Positions 40,673 to 51,000 of a DNA stretch of 64,000 bases are shown here, in pieces. Location of the stretch: assembly GCA_050331295.1 (NCBI GenBank), contig JBHJGZ010000007.1, positions 186,001-250,000 on the forward strand, in the 5' to 3' direction. The DNA comes from Kuafuiihalomonas sp050331295. Lineage in GTDB: Bacteria > Myxococcota > Kuafuiibacteriia > Kuafuiibacteriales > Kuafuiibacteriaceae. The notes beneath the pieces were generated by a model. That model was given only the letters and a program-made list of their open reading frames with translations, was not told the origin of the DNA and made no database searches. The position numbers and the translations under genes are program-made. Position 1 is the first letter of the stretch, and the number at the start of each line of letters is the position of its first letter.

Positions 40673-43600
40673 ATGCGTGCGTGGTCCGTTCTGTTCGCCC
40701 TGAGCGCCGTAACGTGCGGTGGACCGCGCGAAGACGGCGCTCCGGCGCCTTCAGCGGACGTCTCGGGTGGGGTGGATTTCGGTGTGGTCCCGGTGGGACT
40801 TCGGGTCGAGGAGCCCCTTGGTCTGAGCGGCAGCGGTCGGCTTACATCGGTTTCCCCGGGCGAAGGGTTTCAAGGTGCCGAATACGCGTTCTCCGTCCTG
40901 TCTGGCCTCCCTTTGGACCTCGAGGCCGGGTCTGACCTTCGTTTCGCGTTCGAAGCGGAAGGAGAGGTTGCGGGGGCGGTTGCGACGGCCCGCCTGGAAT
41001 TTGAAGACGGAACCCGAGAAGAGATTCTGCTGTTCGCCCGCACCGGTCTGGCCCTGGACGTCCGGCCGGTGACCTTGGACTTCGGCGAGGTTCGGGTCGG
41101 GAGGGGAGCGGAGCGGACGATTCGGATCCGGAATCGACTGGAACGAGACATTCCCGTGTTTGCCCAGGTTCAGAACGGCTTTCCCACCGTCACCCCCCTC
41201 GCGGGTACGGCGCGATTCGAGATTGCGGCGGCGACAGAGGAGCGGGTCCTGGCCGCAGCCAACCCCCTCGCCCCCGACGATTCGTTCGAGATCACGGTCC
41301 GCTACACCGCGGGTCCCACCGAGCGGGACGAGGCGGAGTGGATCCTCGGTCCCTGCCCACGGCTCGGGCTCTGCGGCACCGCCATTCGGCTCTTGGGACA
41401 ACCTTCCGCTTCTCCTTTGCGGTGCGAGGGCGCCGCACTTCGGGACGGACGCGTCGACGCGGGCATCCTGAACCCGCCGGAGCGTTTCTCGATGGAGCTG
41501 ACGTGCACCGCCCTCGAATCCTCGACGGTCCGAGCCGTCGTGAAGCCCGAACCCGGTCGGGGATTCGAACTGAACACCGACCTCTCGTTTCCGGCCGTGC
41601 TTCAGCCGTCCGACTCCTTTTCGGTCGAAGTCGGGTTCGACCCATCGGAGCTGGAAGCGGGTGCTGGCGCGGTCACGTCCTTCGCCATCGTGGTCGAAGA
41701 CCCATCCTCACCAACCGAACCGCTTCGCCTTCGGTTCGACCTGGCGGGCGCCCACGGTTATCCAGTCCTTCGAACGGAGGTCGAGTCATTGGACTTCCAA
41801 TCGGTCCAGATCGGAACCGTTCGGCCCGACCGGTTGCGCGTGTTCAATGACGGTCCGGTTCCCTTCGTGGGACACGTTCGGTTTTCCGGCGGAGCCGAAA
41901 GCCCATTCTCGGGCCCTTTGGACCAGGTCGCCATCCCGCCCCGCGGATTCGCGACCATCGACCTCGCCTTCGGGCCTCGGTCACTGGGCGAGAATTCAGG
42001 CCTTCTGAGACTGGTGAGCGCCTCGCCCCGAACCCCCGACGCGGGGCTCGAGGTCGCACTTCGAGGGACCGCCCGAGATCTCGGCCCGTGCCGGCTCGAA
42101 GTCACGTCTTCGTCGCTCCATCTCGGTCGGGGCGTGACGGACCTGAGCCTCTCAGGCTTTGTCTCTCTTCACAGCCTCGGACCCGGCGCGTGCATCATCA
42201 ATGGGATTGGGCTGGGACAGGGTGGCGATGAACGCTTTTCGATTCGACAGCCCTCACCCCTCACTTCGTTCGAAACGATTTTGGACGAGTCCGAATCGCT
42301 GCTCTTGGAGGTGGGCTTCCGCGCAAGGGCTCCATCGGACGACCTGGCCGAAGGCTCGGTGCAGTTCTACGCGTCCTCGGATTCGGGATGGAGCACCGTT
42401 TCGATCACCGCCACGCCGTCGGCCGACCCGGTCCTCGCAGCACCAGGTGTCGTGGACCTCCGCGGACGAAGCGCGGGCTGTCCAGAGGATGCCATGTCGG
42501 TATCGATTCTGAATGCCAGCTCCGAGCCGCGCCGGATCTCGGACGTCAGGTTGGAGGGCTCGGAGGCCTTCGAAATCGACGCTCCTGCCGTGCCCACGCG
42601 CCTTGAACCCTTCAACCGAATCGCAGTGAAGGTGCGCTTCTTCCCGGACCGCTGGGACGGATCCTCGGTCGCCCTTGGCGCCTTGAAGGTGCTCATCGAC
42701 AACTCGGATGGTCCCCTCGTGATTCCGCTCCTCGGGCGGGCGCAGGATGGTATTCCGTTTCGAGAGGCTTTCGTGCAGGGCGCCCCCGAGGCTTCGGTTC
42801 TCGTCCTTCCCCCCTTCCAGCCCGACCGCGCCGGCACCGACGCGCCTACCGTGCAGGCCGCCTTCGCCTCGATGTTCGACCCCTTCATCGAGCCTTTTCT
42901 CCGGGCGGGGGGACTGCCTATCGACTACCGGATCGGGTTCATCACGGGCGACCGAAGCGGATGCATCGATGCGTACACGGGACAACCTTTCCCTTCCGAC
43001 CTTCGACACGAGGGTTCGTGTGGGCTGGTCGCGGTCGGTGCTCAGGATCGCTTTCGGAGCCCCGAATGGAAGACCATTTCGCGCGGGGAAGAGCCGTCCC
43101 CTTCGGAAGTGTTCTCCATCCAGTTTCGACGCGGAGCGGCCGACGGTCTGAAGACACCCCTCCGCAATATCGTGGCCGCGACGCTTCCGATCTCGCGGGA
43201 CTGGAATCGCGAGATCTTTGCGGAGCGCAGGTACGTGCACGTTTTGGTGGTGGACAACCAAGACGCCGAGCCGGACGCCGACCTACCGGAGTTTGCGGCG
43301 GACTACTTGCGGGCCTTCCGGGGCTACGATGCGCGCTTTCGGGTGGGGGCCTCGCTGGTCACCGCGCCCGGGGAGACGGCCTGCACGTTCGGGGACTCTA
43401 CGGCCCTCCCCACGCCGCAGTACCGACGATTCTGGGCTCGCTTGGGCGGCGGTGGTGCGCCATCCTTGTGCGCCGAAGACCTGGCTGCGTTGGTCACCGC
43501 ACTGGGGGAGGACGCGTCGGGCCTGCGCCGGCACGTGCGACTGACCCGCTCCACCACCCCCTCGAGTCTGACCGTCCGGACCGACGGAAACGTGCTGCCG

Positions 43601-43762
43601 GAACGAGAGGGCGAGGAATCGAACTGGTCATTGGGTCCACCGTCCGACGAAGGCGTTCAGGTCCTGACGCTCTCTTCGCCCCGGGCCCTTCGACCCGGCA
43701 CCTCGGTCGAGTTGAGCTACGCGCCAAATTGCTCTTCCAACGTACGGGGCCCATTCAACTAG
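40673..43762 (+). CDS. Large ASH-domain (choice-of-anchor D-type) surface lipoprotein
   Basis: This 1029-residue product starts with a short export signal (MRAWSVLFALSAVTC). The Cys near residue 15 is in a weak lipobox (AVTC). The body repeats beta-sandwich units of about 110 residues. They start with a phrase such as LDFGEVRVGRGAERTIRI or LDFQSVQIGTVRPDRLRV, the pattern of ASPM-SPD2-Hydin and choice-of-anchor D repeats found in surface proteins of Myxococcota. The last third (about 690-960) has a different alpha/beta character (VLPPFQPDRAG, YVHVLVVDNQDA) that looks like a von Willebrand A-type domain. An in-frame ATG at 40643 is less likely. The stop overlaps the end of glgA by four bases. 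Confidence 0.72.
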   Translation: MRAWSVLFALSAVTCGGPREDGAPAPSADVSGGVDFGVVPVGLRVEEPLGLSGSGRLTSVSPGEGFQGAEYAFSVLSGLPLDLEAGSDLRFAFEAEGEVAGAVATARLEFEDGTREEILLFARTGLALDVRPVTLDFGEVRVGRGAERTIRIRNRLERDIPVFAQVQNGFPTVTPLAGTARFEIAAATEERVLAAANPLAPDDSFEITVRYTAGPTERDEAEWILGPCPRLGLCGTAIRLLGQPSASPLRCEGAALRDGRVDAGILNPPERFSMELTCTALESSTVRAVVKPEPGRGFELNTDLSFPAVLQPSDSFSVEVGFDPSELEAGAGAVTSFAIVVEDPSSPTEPLRLRFDLAGAHGYPVLRTEVESLDFQSVQIGTVRPDRLRVFNDGPVPFVGHVRFSGGAESPFSGPLDQVAIPPRGFATIDLAFGPRSLGENSGLLRLVSASPRTPDAGLEVALRGTARDLGPCRLEVTSSSLHLGRGVTDLSLSGFVSLHSLGPGACIINGIGLGQGGDERFSIRQPSPLTSFETILDESESLLLEVGFRARAPSDDLAEGSVQFYASSDSGWSTVSITATPSADPVLAAPGVVDLRGRSAGCPEDAMSVSILNASSEPRRISDVRLEGSEAFEIDAPAVPTRLEPFNRIAVKVRFFPDRWDGSSVALGALKVLIDNSDGPLVIPLLGRAQDGIPFREAFVQGAPEASVLVLPPFQPDRAGTDAPTVQAAFASMFDPFIEPFLRAGGLPIDYRIGFITGDRSGCIDAYTGQPFPSDLRHEGSCGLVAVGAQDRFRSPEWKTISRGEEPSPSEVFSIQFRRGAADGLKTPLRNIVAATLPISRDWNREIFAERRYVHVLVVDNQDAEPDADLPEFAADYLRAFRGYDARFRVGASLVTAPGETACTFGDSTALPTPQYRRFWARLGGGGAPSLCAEDLAALVTALGEDASGLRRHVRLTRSTTPSSLTVRTDGNVLPEREGEESNWSLGPPSDEGVQVLTLSSPRALRPGTSVELSYAPNCSSNVRGPFN

Positions 43763-45225
43763 GCGGCCGAGGCCCGCGACCGGCGCCGAATCCGTGCTCG
43801 GTCATAGGCTTCCTCGTATCCCGTGGCGGCTCGGGACCAGCTGAAGTCCTTCCGCATCCCCGCCTGCTGCATGGCCCGAAAGACGGCCGGTTCATCCCAA
43901 TAGAGCCGGACCGCCCGGCGTACCGCATCCAGCAAAGCGTCGACCGAAAGACCGTCGAACACGAATCCGGTCCCCAGCCCATGGGAAACCGAGCCGTAGT
44001 TTTCGACGGAATCCGCCAGTCCCCCCACCCTTCGTACGATGGGGGGCGTTCCGTAGCGCTGACTGTACAGCTGATTGAGGCCGCAGGGCTCGAATCGAGA
44101 CGGCATCAGAAACATGTCGCAGCCCGCTTCGATCCGATGAGCGAGACCTTCATTGTAGCCGATGATCACCCGTGCGCGGGAAGGATACCGCGCCGCTGCG
44201 GATCGGAGTGCATCCTCCAGCATCGGGTCGCCCGTCCCGAGTACCACGAGCTCCGCCCCGGTCTCCATGATCCCGTCGAGCGCTCCCAGCAGCAGGTCGA
44301 TCCCTTTTTGCAGGGTGAGCCGCGCGACCAATCCGATCAATGGAACGGCGGTATCGGACGCCAAAAAACCGAGCTCGGAACGAAGTGCCGCCTTGCAGAT
44401 CTGTTTGCCGCTCAGGTCTCGGACGCTGTATCGGGCCGGAAGATAACGGTCCGTGGAGGGATCCCAGACATCCACGTCGATGCCGTTCAAGATTCCCATC
44501 AGTTCGGGAGACCGTTCGCGCATCAAGTCATGAAGTCCGGCCCCCCCCTCATGGGTTTGAATCTCCCAAGCGTACGTTGGCGACACCGTGGTCATGACAT
44601 CCGCGAACACGGCTCCGGCCTTGAAGGGATTCAGGAGCCCGAAATCCTCGAACCCGTCGGAATGAAACGCTTCCGGCCCCAGATGCAAGAGGCCCAGGCC
44701 CTCGGGAGCGAATCGCGGCTGGTGCGCGACGTTGTGCATCGTAAACACGGTGCCCACCTGAGCGAACGGAGGCCACCGTTCGACGAAGCGGCACAACGCG
44801 GCCACCGGCCCGGTCGGCCAGTCGTGCATGTGAAACGCATCGGGAACGAAGTCGAGGTACCGACACAGTTGAAATGCGGCACGGGAGAGAAGTGCGAACC
44901 GAGCGAACTCGTGAAGGTCTTCGCTCCCGTAGATGTAGGGCGCACCGAACAAAGCTTCATGTTCCAGGAAGTAGACCGGAACTTCGCTTCCAGGAAGTCG
45001 GGACTCATAGACCGCACACCAGGCTTCTCCGCCCCCGAGCGGCACGCCCAACGGCGCCCCGTGGCGCCACAGGGTCTCGCGGTCCACGTGCCCATAGAGC
45101 GGGAGCAGAACGCGGACATCATGACCACGTCGGAGAAGCGCTTTGGGAAGCGCACCCACCACGTCCCCGAGACCGCCCGCCTTGGCGTAGGGAGCACACT
45201 CCGGAGCGACGAACAGTATCCTCAC
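43759..45225 (-). CDS. glgA: Glycogen synthase
   Basis: GlgA extends alpha-1,4-glucan chains from ADP-glucose. The 488-residue GT5 protein has the N-terminal substrate loop AYAKAGGLGDVVGALP (KxGGLGDV), HMHDWPTG, the MHNVAHQ segment and the C-terminal site around MPSRFEPCGLNQLYSQRYGTPP. The start is a GTG at 45225, giving the family N-terminus (RILFVAPE). The frame extends upstream into spoVR, but that extension is not family-like. It follows spoVR after a single base, so both are probably on one transcript. Its 3' end overlaps the plus-strand lipoprotein gene by four bases. Confidence 0.95.
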   Translation of the reverse strand: MRILFVAPECAPYAKAGGLGDVVGALPKALLRRGHDVRVLLPLYGHVDRETLWRHGAPLGVPLGGGEAWCAVYESRLPGSEVPVYFLEHEALFGAPYIYGSEDLHEFARFALLSRAAFQLCRYLDFVPDAFHMHDWPTGPVAALCRFVERWPPFAQVGTVFTMHNVAHQPRFAPEGLGLLHLGPEAFHSDGFEDFGLLNPFKAGAVFADVMTTVSPTYAWEIQTHEGGAGLHDLMRERSPELMGILNGIDVDVWDPSTDRYLPARYSVRDLSGKQICKAALRSELGFLASDTAVPLIGLVARLTLQKGIDLLLGALDGIMETGAELVVLGTGDPMLEDALRSAAARYPSRARVIIGYNEGLAHRIEAGCDMFLMPSRFEPCGLNQLYSQRYGTPPIVRRVGGLADSVENYGSVSHGLGTGFVFDGLSVDALLDAVRRAVRLYWDEPAVFRAMQQAGMRKDFSWSRAATGYEEAYDRARIRRRSRASAA

Positions 45226-45226
45226 G

Positions 45227-46726
45227 CTACACCGCCTCGAGTGAGGATACCGACTTCTCGGTGTGGCTGCTGCCGTCAAAGCGCAGGATGACCGGCTTGC
45301 CGTCCGAAACCGTCGCAATCCCGCAGGGACGGCCCCAGACCTTACAGAGGCTCTCGAGCGTGGCCCGCGCCCACTCCCCCTCGAGGTCGACGCCGTCGTG
45401 AGAGTGCCTGAGCAGAAGCTCGCCGCGGTTCTCCCAGTTCCCATCGACCACGTCCACGATGGGATGACCAAAGTTGGTCAGCTGAGTGAGCAATTTGTGT
45501 TTGATCTCTTTGAACTCACGCGACTGGATCTCCCAGTCTCCGCTGCTCCGATTCACCCCGTACACGAAAAGCCTCTGCTCCCGAGCGAAATCCTCGGTCA
45601 AGAACTCGTCGATGAAGGTGACATCGTTGTGAAGCTTTCGAACCTGGAAGATCTTCTCGAGACCCAGACCCGTTTGCTTGTCCCAGCGCTTTTTGACCGC
45701 GAAGTCGTCGCAAGCTTCCCATTCCTTGCCGAACTGACCCTTGTTCCACCGATCTTCGACGTGGCGGAAGAGTTCTAGACCGAGCTTGTATGGATTGATG
45801 CGCCCGGGCTGCATGCCCATCGTCGACGAGTGCACATCTGCGTAGTCGAGGAGCTCGTCGTCGTGCATGGCTCGAGTCGTCATGATCTTCGAATGCCAGT
45901 ACGATGCCCAACCTTCGTTCATGATCTTCGTCTGCCCTTGCGGGGCGAAGTAGTAGGCTTCCTCCCGCACGATCTCCAAACAGTCGGCCTGCCAGCTCTC
46001 CAGGGGTGCGTTCTCCATCAAGAAGAGAAGAATGTCCCGGACCGGCCGTTCCGGGAAACGCTTTTGTCGCTTCGCTTCCTCGTCCAGTTTCTTCTGCTCG
46101 GCCTCGATGAATTCTTGCGGATTCACGTATCCACGCAGGTACGAGCGATCCGTCGGAATCAGTCGCACCACCTTGGGCTCTTCTTCTTCGGTGGCCGTCC
46201 GCGGCCGAGTCGAAGAGGGGTAGCCGAACAAAGCCCGCTGATCGATCAGGTTTTCGAGGGACAGGCACGCGTCCATGAAGCCTTCGACGCGGTCGACACC
46301 GAAGCGGTCGATGTAGCGCCGGACCCGGGCCGCATGATTGGCCATTTGGTCCAGCATCCGCCGGTTGGTCGTTCCGTAGTAGACGTTGTTCTTGAAGAAG
46401 TCGCTGTGCCCATACACATGGGCCATGACCAATTTCTGCTGGAGCAGCGAGTTCGAGTCGATCAGATAGGCGTAGCAAGGGTCGGTGTTGATCACGAGCT
46501 CGTAAATCTTGGCCAGACCGTACTCGTGCGATTTGGCGAGCTGCTCGTATTCCATCCCGAAACGCCAGTGGGGATACCGACTCGGGAAACCTCCATAGGC
46601 TGCGACCATGTTCATCTGGTCGACGGTGACCAGCTCGAAGATGACTTCGATGGGGTCCAGTCCAAACTCGTCCGCGTAGCCTCTGATCTCCCGCTGCATC
46701 TCGACCAGATGCGGTGGCAATGACAT
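45227..46726 (-). CDS. SpoVR family protein
   Basis: SpoVR/YcgB proteins are stress and stationary-phase proteins of unknown biochemistry, usually encoded beside the kinase PrkA and a DUF444 protein. The 499-residue product has the family's conserved His/Tyr-rich middle (HVYGHSDFFKNN, YYGTTNRRML) and the segment MNEGWASYWHSKIM. Neither prkA nor yeaH is adjacent; glgA follows instead after one base. I prefer ATG 46726 (MSLPPHLVEM); an in-frame ATG at 46735 is possible. It is divergent from sbcD with about 110 bases between them, which should hold both promoters. Confidence 0.9.
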   Translation of the reverse strand: MSLPPHLVEMQREIRGYADEFGLDPIEVIFELVTVDQMNMVAAYGGFPSRYPHWRFGMEYEQLAKSHEYGLAKIYELVINTDPCYAYLIDSNSLLQQKLVMAHVYGHSDFFKNNVYYGTTNRRMLDQMANHAARVRRYIDRFGVDRVEGFMDACLSLENLIDQRALFGYPSSTRPRTATEEEEPKVVRLIPTDRSYLRGYVNPQEFIEAEQKKLDEEAKRQKRFPERPVRDILLFLMENAPLESWQADCLEIVREEAYYFAPQGQTKIMNEGWASYWHSKIMTTRAMHDDELLDYADVHSSTMGMQPGRINPYKLGLELFRHVEDRWNKGQFGKEWEACDDFAVKKRWDKQTGLGLEKIFQVRKLHNDVTFIDEFLTEDFAREQRLFVYGVNRSSGDWEIQSREFKEIKHKLLTQLTNFGHPIVDVVDGNWENRGELLLRHSHDGVDLEGEWARATLESLCKVWGRPCGIATVSDGKPVILRFDGSSHTEKSVSSLEAV

Positions 46727-46835
46727 GGCGGACATCGTAGACCGTCACCACCGGGCCAGGCCAGGCCGCATCCGAGTTCTTGTCGCGGCGTTTCGCTCGA
46801 CCTGGTCCTCCCGGTGTCCTAGAGCAGCGGGATCC

Positions 46836-48059
46836 GTGCGGATCCTCCACACCGCGGACTGGCACCTCGGCCAAACGCTCTATGGCGTCGACCGCTCGGC
46901 CGAGCACGAGGCCTTCCTCGCTTGGTTGCTCGACACCTTGGAAGCGGAAGCCCCCGACGCCCTGGTGGTGGCCGGAGACGTGTTCGACAGCTCCAGCCCC
47001 CCTTCCACCGCGCAAGCCCAATACTACGGGTTCCTGGCCGCGTGCCGGCGCCGGCTTCCAAACCTGACGGTCCTGATCGTCGGGGGTAACCACGACTCGC
47101 CGCAACGATTGGACGCGCCGCGCGACCTGCTGGAGGCGATGGACATCCGGGTAGTGGGCGGACTGCCGAGGGGTCCCGAGGGAAAACCGCGGTTGGAATC
47201 GATGGTGGTTCCGGTGGGCCCACGCAACCTACCTTGCGGATTCATCCTGGCCGTTCCATACCTTCGGCCGCGAGACTCGTTCGGGTTCGCGCCCAGCGTC
47301 GAAGATCCGGACGAACGGGCGGTGGAGGGCCATCGGAATCTGGTGCAGTCGGTGCTGGACCGGTTGGAGTCGAGGTTGGAACGTTCGATGCCGGTGGCGG
47401 CCACCGGTCATTGCTACATGGTGGGTGGAGCGACTTCGGACGAGAGCGAACGGAGAATCCAGCGCGGCTACCAGTCGGCGCTGCCGGCGGACGTCTATCC
47501 CGACCGGATCGGCTACGTTGCCCTCGGACACCTGCACCGAGCGCAGACCGTCAAAGACCGGGAAGCGGTGCGCTATTCCGGATCTCCGATTCCGCTTTCC
47601 ATGACGGAACGCACCTACCTGCATCAAGTCGTTCTGGCCGATGTGTCTCGGGCGCAGGTGGAGATTCGCCCCGTCCCTCGGAAAGTCGGATTCGACGTCG
47701 TCCCCGAAGTGCCGGCTCCGCTGGAAGAGGTGGAGCGGTTGCTGGCGGAGCTTCCGGCCCAGGGCCCTCGTTTCTTGGAAGTCAGGGTCTCTTTGGCTCG
47801 TCCGGAGCCTCGGCTTCGGCCCCGCATCGAAGCTGCGTTGGCCACCAGTGAGGCGCGTCTGGCTCGGATCGTCGTTCAGCAGGAGAAAACGATCGAGAAC
47901 CATCCAGCCGTCCCTCGCTTCCACGGCCTGTCCAGCCTCTCCCCCCGAGACGTGTTCATCCAGCTGTGCCTTCGGGAGCAGGGAAGGGAACCGAGTCCTC
48001 GACTGATGGCGTTGTTCGAAGACTTGGTACAATCGGCAAGCTCGGAGGACGCCGAATGA
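46836..48059 (+). CDS. sbcD: Nuclease SbcD (Mre11 homologue)
   Basis: SbcD is the metallophosphatase nuclease of the SbcCD complex, which opens hairpins and protein-blocked DNA ends. The 407-residue protein has the metal-binding motifs HTADWHLGQ, GDVFDSS, GGNHDSPQ, ATGHCYM and VALGHLHRAQ. All ligands look intact. The start is a GTG at 46836; a longer frame to 46725 would run into the divergent spoVR region without family similarity. The stop overlaps the sbcC ATG by four bases, so the two subunits are coupled. Confidence 0.96.
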   Translation: MRILHTADWHLGQTLYGVDRSAEHEAFLAWLLDTLEAEAPDALVVAGDVFDSSSPPSTAQAQYYGFLAACRRRLPNLTVLIVGGNHDSPQRLDAPRDLLEAMDIRVVGGLPRGPEGKPRLESMVVPVGPRNLPCGFILAVPYLRPRDSFGFAPSVEDPDERAVEGHRNLVQSVLDRLESRLERSMPVAATGHCYMVGGATSDESERRIQRGYQSALPADVYPDRIGYVALGHLHRAQTVKDREAVRYSGSPIPLSMTERTYLHQVVLADVSRAQVEIRPVPRKVGFDVVPEVPAPLEEVERLLAELPAQGPRFLEVRVSLARPEPRLRPRIEAALATSEARLARIVVQQEKTIENHPAVPRFHGLSSLSPRDVFIQLCLREQGREPSPRLMALFEDLVQSASSEDAE

Positions 48060-51000
48060 AGATCGTGGGTCTTCGGGGAGAGAATCTCGCCTCCCTCGAG
48101 AGCTTCGACGTGTCTTTGTGCGAGCGCCCCCTTTCGGAAGCGCGTCTGTTTACCATCACCGGTCCCACCGGTTCCGGGAAGAGCACGCTCCTCGACAGCA
48201 TGTGCCTCGCCCTGTACGACCGCGTTCCTCGTCTGAGCTCCGCCCGCGACGGATCCGAGGATGGCATGTCCGCCTCGGATCCGCGGAGCATTCTGCGTCG
48301 AGGAGCCGGTTTCGGATGGGCCGAAGTCGACTTCGTGGGTTCTGACGGACGGGCGTACCGGGCGACGTGGGAGGTTTGGCGTGCCCACCGCCGGGCTTCC
48401 GGCCGAATTCAGAACCAGCGGGTCCGACTGTTCGCTCTTTCGCCGAAGGAAGAGCTCACCGGCAAACATCGAACCGAGACCTTGGCCGCCATCCAGGAGC
48501 GGATCGGACTCGACTTCGATCAGTTCCGTCGAGCCGTCTTGCTCGCGCAAGGCGACTTCTCGGCGTTTCTCAAGGCACGGCCGGAGGAGCGGGCCCAGCT
48601 GCTGGAACGGATGACCCGGACCGAAGTGTTCGGAGACCTTTCCATGCTGGCCCATCAGAGGCACCGCGATGACCTCCGTGCCCTCGACCAGGTGCAGGTG
48701 GAGTTGGACGCGATCCACTGCCTCGATCCGAAGGAACGGGCGGCGATGGAGCTCGAAGTCGACGGCTTGCACGCGGAGATGACCGCTCACGAACGAGAAT
48801 TGCAGTCGTTGGAGAGCCAGGTCGCCGCGCGAAAACGCGTGGAGGAGCTGTACCGGGAGCGCTCCGAGGCTCAGGCCTCGTTGAGTGCGGCACGGAGTGC
48901 CTTCGAGGAAACCGAGCCGCTGAGAAGACGCCTGGCCGTCGCGGAACGTTTGGCCCCGCTCCTTCCCGAGATCCGTGAGTCCAGTCGCCTGGAACAAGAT
49001 CTGACCGACACCGAAGCGTCGCTGACCGAGACGCTCCGCGCACTCGACACGAATCGAGAGAAGGCCGCGGCTGCGAAACGGGTGTTGGAGGAGCTGGAAA
49101 GCGAGGCGGCCTGCATCGAGTCTCGGTGGACCGAAATGGAGCCGGAGCTTCGCTTGGCTCGACAGCTGGACGATTCGGTCGCCCGCATCCGCTCGAGTTT
49201 GACGAGCAGTCGCGACGAGCTCGATTCAGCCCGCGTCCGACTGGATCGGTGGGTACAGGAAACCCAGCAACTTCGTTCCTCGTGGGCCACCAGTCGGCGA
49301 GATGCCACCGCCATCGACGCGGAACTCACGAGACATTCCGAGGCCGTGAAGCTGTGCGACGTGTGGCCTGTCCTGGAGCCGGAACTCGCTCGCCTCGACG
49401 ACGCCCGTCGTACCGGCGATCAAGCCCGTCAGAGCGCGGTGGTGGAAGCAGAGCGCCGGGTTTCACTGGAAGCGGAACTGCACGGGAAACAAGGCTTACT
49501 CGAAGCGACCCGAAGTCGGCACGCCGAGGCACGACACGAGGTGCAGCGCGGGAAAGACGCCCTGGCCGAGATGCGAAGCCGCGCGACTCCGCGCACCCTC
49601 GCGGACGCACTGGCTCGACTCTCTCATCTATCGGCAACGGAGGTCACCCTTCGGTCCGTACTGAAGGACGCCAAGAGTGACCAACGGCGGTCGGAACGCA
49701 TCCAGAGAGACATCGAACAACTCCGCACGCGGATCCGAAAAGCTCGAGCCGAAGCTCGGCGTCAGCTTCGGCGACGACGTCAGCTCGAAGCCGAATCGGA
49801 CACGCTTTCGAAGAAGCTCGAACTCGACAATCTCAAGCATCGCATCGAGGTCCACAGAGATTCCCTTTTGGAAGACGGGAAGCCGTGTCCCTTGTGCGGC
49901 GCGCGAGAGCACGGCCAACCGGAGATCCCGGCTCCCGCTCCGGCGAGAGACTCGGAGCGCCTTTCGAAATTGAGGCGCCAGATCGACGCGCTCGATGTTT
50001 CCCGTCGAGAGCTGGAAGACCAGGACTTGCGTCTTTCGGAACGTCTTCGCGAGTTCGAGCAGCGCCTGCTGGAAGCGCGACGCCGAATCGAGCAGAGTCG
50101 AGCCCGCTGGTCTCAGTTCAGGCAAGAGGTCGAGCTTCTGTGGGTCGACAATGGAGTATTGGGCCGACTGAATGTTCACGGCCTGGCGCTCCGTCTTCAC
50201 CACCCATCGCTTTCCGTGCTGCAGGAATTCGCCGAGGAGATCGCGCGGGTAGAAGACACCCTCCGGGCGTGGGCGGAGGATGACGAGAGACTCTCGGCGC
50301 GGCTCGACGACGTGGTGCAGGCCGAAGCGGCGTTGCGAGGACATCTGGAGATGGCCTCGGAAGAGGCTCAGCAGGTCACGGAGGAACTTCGCCGCACCAC
50401 CGCTCAGATCGAACTGCATGAGCAGAGACGTTCAGCCGCCGACGCGGCGGCAGCTGCGAGCATTTCGAGGTGTCGGCCCCTTCTGCAGGGCATCTTGCCC
50501 GACTCGGCCCTTCACGACGTCCCGGTCCTCGTCGAGTCCTGGTCACCTAGGGTCGACAGTGCCCGAAGTCTCATTGAACACCGCACCGAGGTGTCGGCCC
50601 TGATCTCGAGGCTCGAGCAGCAGATGAAAGACAGCCTGCGGCGCACGGTCTCGGAATTCTACCGCTTCGAGACTGTTCGCGCCCTCAGGGACCACCGCTC
50701 GGTCGAGCTCGATCGAGCGGAGGTTCACCGGCGATCGTTGTTGGGAGGCGAGAGCACCGAGGTGTTCGAGGAATCGTGGAACCGGTCCCGCGCAACGATG
50801 AAGGAACGCGTCGAAGCCGCCGAGCGAGGCTACCAAGCCCTCCTCAAAGACATCCTGACGCACCAGACCCGAGCGGACGAGCTCAGGCTTCGTGCAGCGA
50901 AACTTCGAGAGCGCTTCGGGCCCATGAAGGACCAGCTGCAGCAAAAGTTGGCCCAGATCGGGTACGACATCGACGACCTGAATGAGCTGGAGAGGGCAGC

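Noticed and set aside
42961..45291. 776-codon plus-strand frame opposite glgA and part of the ASH gene
   Set aside because: Its product is Arg/Pro-rich without domains, while both overlapped genes are well supported.
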